Assembly (NCBI RefSeq): GCF_003853705.1
Contig: NZ_QTQI01000022.1
Location: 1-64,000 of the forward strand
Length of the DNA: 64,000 bases
Direction: 5' to 3'
Origin: Burkholderia sp. Bp8992
Lineage (GTDB): Bacteria > Pseudomonadota > Gammaproteobacteria > Burkholderiales > Burkholderiaceae
The notes under the pieces are model-generated. The model was not told where the DNA came from and did no database searches. It worked only from the letters and a program-made list of their open reading frames with translations. Numbering within the stretch: the first letter of the stretch is position 1; each line of letters starts with the position of its first letter. Of the stretch, positions 59,305 to 64,000 are shown one piece after another. The position numbers and the translations under genes are program-made.

Positions 59305-59829
59305 GTGACGATCTACAAGCTGGGCGATACGGCCCCGACGATCCACGAAAGCGTATTCGTCGCCGATACGGCGGCCATCATCGGCAAGGTCGTGCTCGAG
59401 GAGAACGCGAGCGTATGGTTCGGCGCGACGATTCGCGGCGACAACGAAACGATCACCGTCGGCGCGGGTAGCAATGTCCAGGAAGGCGCGGTCCTGCATA
59501 CGGACCCGGGCTTTCCGCTGACGATTGCCGAAAACGTGACGATCGGGCACCAGGCGATGCTGCATGGCTGCACGATCGGCGAGGATTCGCTGATCGGGAT
59601 TCAGGCGGTGGTCTTGAATGGAGCGGTCATCGGCCGCAACTGTCTGGTTGGTGCCGGCGCGGTCGTGACGGAAGGCAAGACGTTCCCGGACAACTCGCTG
59701 ATTCTCGGCGCGCCGGCGAAGGTCGTGCGCGAGCTGTCGGCGGAAGACATCGCGCGGCTGCGCGCAAACGCGAAGACGTATGTCGAGCGGCGTGCGCATT
59801 TCAAGGAGCAACTCGTGCGGATCGGGTGA
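59305..59829 (+). CDS. gamma-carbonic anhydrase-like hexapeptide protein (YrdA family)
   Basis: This is a left-handed beta-helix trimer protein of 174 residues. It starts at GTG 59305 with AAGGAGA 5-7 bp upstream; in-frame upstream ATGs lack similarity. Zinc-ligand histidines are in EGAVLHTDPG and IGHQAMLHGC, which match the gamma-class carbonic anhydrase/YrdA pattern. Enzymatic activity of this group is often not proven. It precedes hslO by 25 bp. Confidence 0.88.
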   Translation: MTIYKLGDTAPTIHESVFVADTAAIIGKVVLEENASVWFGATIRGDNETITVGAGSNVQEGAVLHTDPGFPLTIAENVTIGHQAMLHGCTIGEDSLIGIQAVVLNGAVIGRNCLVGAGAVVTEGKTFPDNSLILGAPAKVVRELSAEDIARLRANAKTYVERRAHFKEQLVRIG

Positions 59830-59854
59830 TTCGCACGGATTTCAAGGAAGAAGA

Positions 59855-60805
59855 GTGAGCGACCAGTTACAGAAATTCATGTTCAATGCGGCGCCCGTGC
59901 GCGGCGAGATCGTTTCGCTGCGCAATACGTGGCAGGAAGTGCTCGCCCGCCGCGACTACCCTGCCCCGGTGCGCACGGTGCTCGGCGAGATGATGGCCGC
60001 GTGCGCGCTGCTGTCCGCGAACCTGAAATTTCACGGCACCCTGATCATGCAGATCTTCGGCGACGGGCCGGTCCAGATGCTGGTCGTCCAGTGCGGTTCG
60101 GATCTGTCGATGCGGGCCACCGCGAAATTCGCCGGCGACGCGGCGCAGACGATCGGCGACGACACGCGCTTCGCGTCGCTCGTCAACGCGAGCGGCCACG
60201 GCCGTTGCGTGATCACGCTCGACCCGGCCGACAAGCTGCCGGGCCAGCAGCCGTACCAGGGCATCGTGCCGCTGAACGGCGTCGACGGCCCGCTCGAATC
60301 GGTGTCGCAGGTGCTCGAGCACTACATGCACCACTCGGAGCAGCTCGACACGCGGCTGTGGCTCGCGGCCGATCGCGATCGCGCGGTCGGCATGCTGCTG
60401 CAGAAGCTGCCGGGCGACGGCGGCATCGTGCCGCGCAACGCCGAAACCGATATCGACACGTGGGAGCGCGTCTGCACGCTCGGCGGCACGCTGTCGGCGA
60501 AGGAACTGCTCGAGGTCGAACCGGAAGTCGTGTTCCGCCGGCTGTTCTGGCAGGAAAACGTGCAGCACTTCGAACCGGCCGGCACGCGCTTCCAGTGCTC
60601 GTGCTCGCGCGAGAAGGTCGGCGCGATGCTGCGCATGCTCGGTCGCGAAGAAGTCGACAGCGTGATCGTCGAACGCGGCCACGTCGAGATCCACTGCGAG
60701 TTCTGCAACCAGCGCTACGAATTCGATCCCGTCGACGTCGCGCAGCTGTTCGCGGCGCCCGGCGTCGAAACCGGCATCGCGCCGGCAACCGACCAGCGTC
60801 ACTGA
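59855..60805 (+). CDS. hslO: redox-regulated chaperone Hsp33
   Basis: This is a cytoplasmic chaperone activated by oxidation. It has 316 residues from GTG 59855 (AAGGAAGA 5 bp upstream). The redox switch is intact: Cys248-Ser-Cys250 and Cys281-Glu-Phe-Cys284 bind zinc when reduced. Other family segments are MMAACALLSANLKFHG and FAGDAAQTIGDDTRF. It follows the gamma-carbonic anhydrase gene closely. Confidence 0.95.
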   Translation: MSDQLQKFMFNAAPVRGEIVSLRNTWQEVLARRDYPAPVRTVLGEMMAACALLSANLKFHGTLIMQIFGDGPVQMLVVQCGSDLSMRATAKFAGDAAQTIGDDTRFASLVNASGHGRCVITLDPADKLPGQQPYQGIVPLNGVDGPLESVSQVLEHYMHHSEQLDTRLWLAADRDRAVGMLLQKLPGDGGIVPRNAETDIDTWERVCTLGGTLSAKELLEVEPEVVFRRLFWQENVQHFEPAGTRFQCSCSREKVGAMLRMLGREEVDSVIVERGHVEIHCEFCNQRYEFDPVDVAQLFAAPGVETGIAPATDQRH

Positions 60806-60939
60806 GCGGCGTGCTCGTGCCTGCCATCCGGGCACGGGCGCATAATGACGCACGAGCGCCGCACGCACGGCTCAGGCGCCGGAGGCCCGGCCTTCGGCGC
60901 ACGCCGCTTCCCGCCGTCGGCGCGCTGCAGGAGATACAC

Positions 60940-61296
60940 ATGAATCGCCTCCGCCCGTTTCGTACCCTCATCCTGACGAGCGTCGCCGCCAGCACGCTCG
61001 CGCTCGCCGGCTGCGCGATGCCGCCGCCGACTTCCACGATCCTGAGCCGCCTGCCCGAGCCGGGCGCGTCGAGCGGTAAGCCGCCCGCGCTGTCGAGCGC
61101 CGAACGCAAGCGCTACGACGAAATCGACCAGCAGGTCCTGCGCGAGCAGAACAGCGCCATCGCGGCCGAGGCAGCCGCGCGTGCATGGGCGTACTACTCG
61201 CCGCCGCCCGTGACGGTCTACGGCGGCTATTACGGCGGATGGGGAAATCGCTGGGGAACGGGTGTCAGCTACGGCTACCCGGGCTGGTGGTGGTAA
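60940..61296 (+). CDS. small lipoprotein with aromatic Gly-rich tail
   Basis: I do not recognise a characterised family. The 118-residue protein has the lipobox LAGC at about residues 22-25, then a proline-rich segment, a charged helical stretch (SSAERKRYDEIDQQVLRE), and a Gly/Tyr/Trp-rich tail ending GYPGWWW. Such tails may pack on the envelope. The ATG follows GGAG by 6 bp. A bidirectional terminator follows. Confidence 0.75.
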   Translation: MNRLRPFRTLILTSVAASTLALAGCAMPPPTSTILSRLPEPGASSGKPPALSSAERKRYDEIDQQVLREQNSAIAAEAAARAWAYYSPPPVTVYGGYYGGWGNRWGTGVSYGYPGWWW

Positions 61297-61328
61297 GCGG
61301 TCGATCGATTGACGACTGGCAGGAAATA

Positions 61329-61356
61329 AAAAAGCGCGGCATTTCCCGCGCTTTTT
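61329..61356. terminator. bidirectional Rho-independent terminator
   Basis: The perfect 11-bp stem AAAAAGCGCGG / CCGCGCTTTTT has a 6-nt loop. It lies between the lipoprotein gene (plus) and ftsB (minus) and suits both. Confidence 0.9.
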
Positions 61357-61378
61357 CAATGGGTCCGACGTATCGCGA

Positions 61379-61804
61379 TCAGTGATGCGCGGCCTTGCCC
61401 TTATCGCCGCCATGATGCCGCGACGGCTTCGCGATCGACTGCGGATTCGGCACGACACGCACCGGCGCCGCGGAGACGGTACCGCGCGTCGACGTGTTCG
61501 ACGGCGTGTTGTTCAGCGGCCCTGCAGGTGCATTCGGCGACACGAACTGCACGAATACTTCGCCGTCCTTCACCATGCCCATCTCGTAGCGCGCACGCTC
61601 TTCGATGGCCGCGGTGCCGCTCTGCAGATCCTGCACTTCGCCTGCAGTGCGCTCGTTGCGCAGCTTCTCGTCCGCATTCTTCTGGAGCTGGTCGTCGAGC
61701 TGCTGACGCAATTCATGCACCCGCAGCCAGCCGCCGTGTCCCCACCATAGGGGGTACTGAATGAGCGCCAGCAAGGCAATCAGGACGACAGTGACAAGCC
61801 GCAT
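61379..61804 (-). CDS. ftsB: cell division protein FtsB
   Basis: This is a single-pass divisome protein that joins FtsL and FtsQ. It has 141 residues: a membrane helix at about 3-20 ([19 protein letters not shown]), then a coiled coil ([20 protein letters not shown]) and [17 protein letters not shown]. The C-terminal 50 residues are a Pro/Asn-rich extension ending in a Lys/His cluster that is not in E. coli FtsB. It follows eno, an arrangement conserved in proteobacteria. Confidence 0.93.
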   Translation of the reverse strand: MRLVTVVLIALLALIQYPLWWGHGGWLRVHELRQQLDDQLQKNADEKLRNERTAGEVQDLQSGTAAIEERARYEMGMVKDGEVFVQFVSPNAPAGPLNNTPSNTSTRGTVSAAPVRVVPNPQSIAKPSRHHGGDKGKAAHH

Positions 61805-61827
61805 GTAAGAGACGCAGATATAAGAAG

Positions 61828-61857
61828 CGCCGCTCCGCGCACATGCACAGAGCGGCG
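61828..61857 (-). terminator. probable eno hairpin
   Basis: The 8-bp stem CGCCGCTC / GAGCGGCG with further inner pairing lies between eno and ftsB, followed on the minus strand by CTTCTTAT. It may attenuate rather than stop, since ftsB lies downstream. Confidence 0.5.
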
Positions 61858-61885
61858 TCGATATGACGAACCCGATAGTAGCGCG

Positions 61886-63199
<1,314 letters not shown>

Positions 63200-63275
63200 T
63201 CAAACTGCGACGGCGTGCGCGCCGGAACCGCTTTCGCTACAGACGCGCGAAGCCGTCGCAAGGTTCATTCGATCT

Positions 63276-64000
63276 TTAATTGAAATCGTTTTCCAGGAAC
63301 GGATTGCGCTTCACCGCCTGGTCGAGCGTGACGAGCGTCTCCAGCAGCGCACCCATCCGGTTCAGCGGCACCGCGTTCGGGCCGTCCGACTTCGCTTCCG
63401 CGGGATTCGGGTGCGTTTCCATGAAGAGGCCCGCGACGCCCGTCGCGACCGCCGCACGCGCGAGCACCGGCACGAATTCGCGCTGGCCGCCCGAGCTCGT
63501 GCCCTGCCCGCCCGGCAGCTGCACCGAGTGGGTCGCGTCGAACACGACCGGCGCGTTCGTCTCGCGCATGATCGCGAGCGAGCGCATGTCCGACACGAGA
63601 TTGTTGTAGCCGAACGAGACGCCGCGCTCGCACGCCATGAAGCGGTCTTCCGACAGCCCCGCCTCACGTGCCGCGTCGCGCGCCTTGTCGATCACGTTCT
63701 TCATGTCGTGCGGCGCGAGAAACTGGCCCTTCTTGATGTTGACGGGCTTGCCCGAGCGCGCGCACGCGTGGATGAAGTCGGTCTGGCGGCACAGGAACGC
63801 CGGCGTCTGCAGCACGTCGACGACCGACGCGACCTGCTCGATCTCGTCGATCGAATGCACGTCGGTCAGCACCGGCAGGCCGAGCTGGCGCTTCACCTCG
63901 GACAGGATCCGCAGGCCTTCGTCCATTCCGAGGCCGCGGAACGACTTGCCCGAGCTGCGGTTCGCCTTGTCGTAGGACGACTTGTAGATGAACGGAACGT
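63276..64000 (-). CDS. kdsA: 3-deoxy-8-phosphooctulonate synthase (partial)
   Basis: The C-terminal 241 codons of KdsA, which makes KDO-8-phosphate for lipopolysaccharide from arabinose-5-phosphate and PEP, lie in the window; the 5' end is beyond position 64000. Visible segments are [50 protein letters not shown] and [16 protein letters not shown]. It heads kdsA-eno-ftsB. Confidence 0.97.
   Translation of the reverse strand, partial: VPFIYKSSYDKANRSSGKSFRGLGMDEGLRILSEVKRQLGLPVLTDVHSIDEIEQVASVVDVLQTPAFLCRQTDFIHACARSGKPVNIKKGQFLAPHDMKNVIDKARDAAREAGLSEDRFMACERGVSFGYNNLVSDMRSLAIMRETNAPVVFDATHSVQLPGGQGTSSGGQREFVPVLARAAVATGVAGLFMETHPNPAEAKSDGPNAVPLNRMGALLETLVTLDQAVKRNPFLENDFN

Overview
This is a GC-rich, gene-dense stretch of a Burkholderia chromosome. 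The gene content and order point to Burkholderia sensu stricto, probably the cepacia complex, and to the main chromosome: dapA-bamC, kdsA-eno-ftsB, cysS-accA-tilS, mutS, a complete yejABEF, and cyoABCD without cyoE. The genus call rests on recognised proteins and gene order, not on a database search. I see no insertion sequence, prophage, CRISPR array, rRNA operon or replication origin.

Layout. 1-500: tRNA operon Ala(GGC)-Glu(TTC)-Asp(GTC) on the minus strand. 0.6-4.0 kb: gltX, a patatin-like lipoprotein and an NlpC/P60 hydrolase. 4.1-9.9 kb: yejABEF peptide ABC importer (minus). 10.0-20.2 kb: an efflux and signalling island with a tripartite RND pump (plus), two DUF4148 secreted proteins, and a three-gene signalling operon (canonical response regulator, histidine kinase, and a second regulator with a degenerate receiver). 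20.3-25.9 kb: cyoABCD quinol oxidase preceded by an orphan NuoM-like proton-pump subunit that has an FNR/ANR-like box upstream. 26.4-28.0 kb: a tandem-domain glycosyltransferase-like gene and tRNA-Ser(GCT). 28.1-34.6 kb: lysC, tilS, accA, alkA-like glycosylase, cysS (minus). 34.8-37.5 kb: TPR protein, ppiA, ppiB, lpxH (plus). 37.6-43.3 kb: cysE, trmJ-like, suhB, an FAD oxidoreductase and an ICMT-like membrane methyltransferase. 43.8-49.5 kb: mutS, a degenerate metallophosphoesterase, slyD and a uL16 hydroxylase homologue. 49.7-58.1 kb: a small Ala/Ser lipoprotein, then a compact minus-strand run (hydrolase, PHP phosphatase, yciO, M50 protease, trpS, methyltransferase, dapA, bamC, MBL hydrolase). 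58.3-64 kb: DUF455 protein, gamma-carbonic anhydrase, hslO, a lipoprotein, ftsB, eno, and kdsA cut by the window edge.

The most interesting region is 10.5-19.9 kb. Four copies of a dyad close to TGAAACATGTTTCATCC lie in front of the RND operon, in front of both DUF4148 genes, and beside the two-component operon. They suggest one local regulon: sensor, pump and two secreted proteins under a shared operator. The second point of interest is the orphan NuoM gene, which keeps the charged proton-channel residues and has an FNR-type box at class II spacing.

Most other genes are core housekeeping functions. Long open frames antisense to real genes are artefacts of GC-rich coding sequence and are left out.
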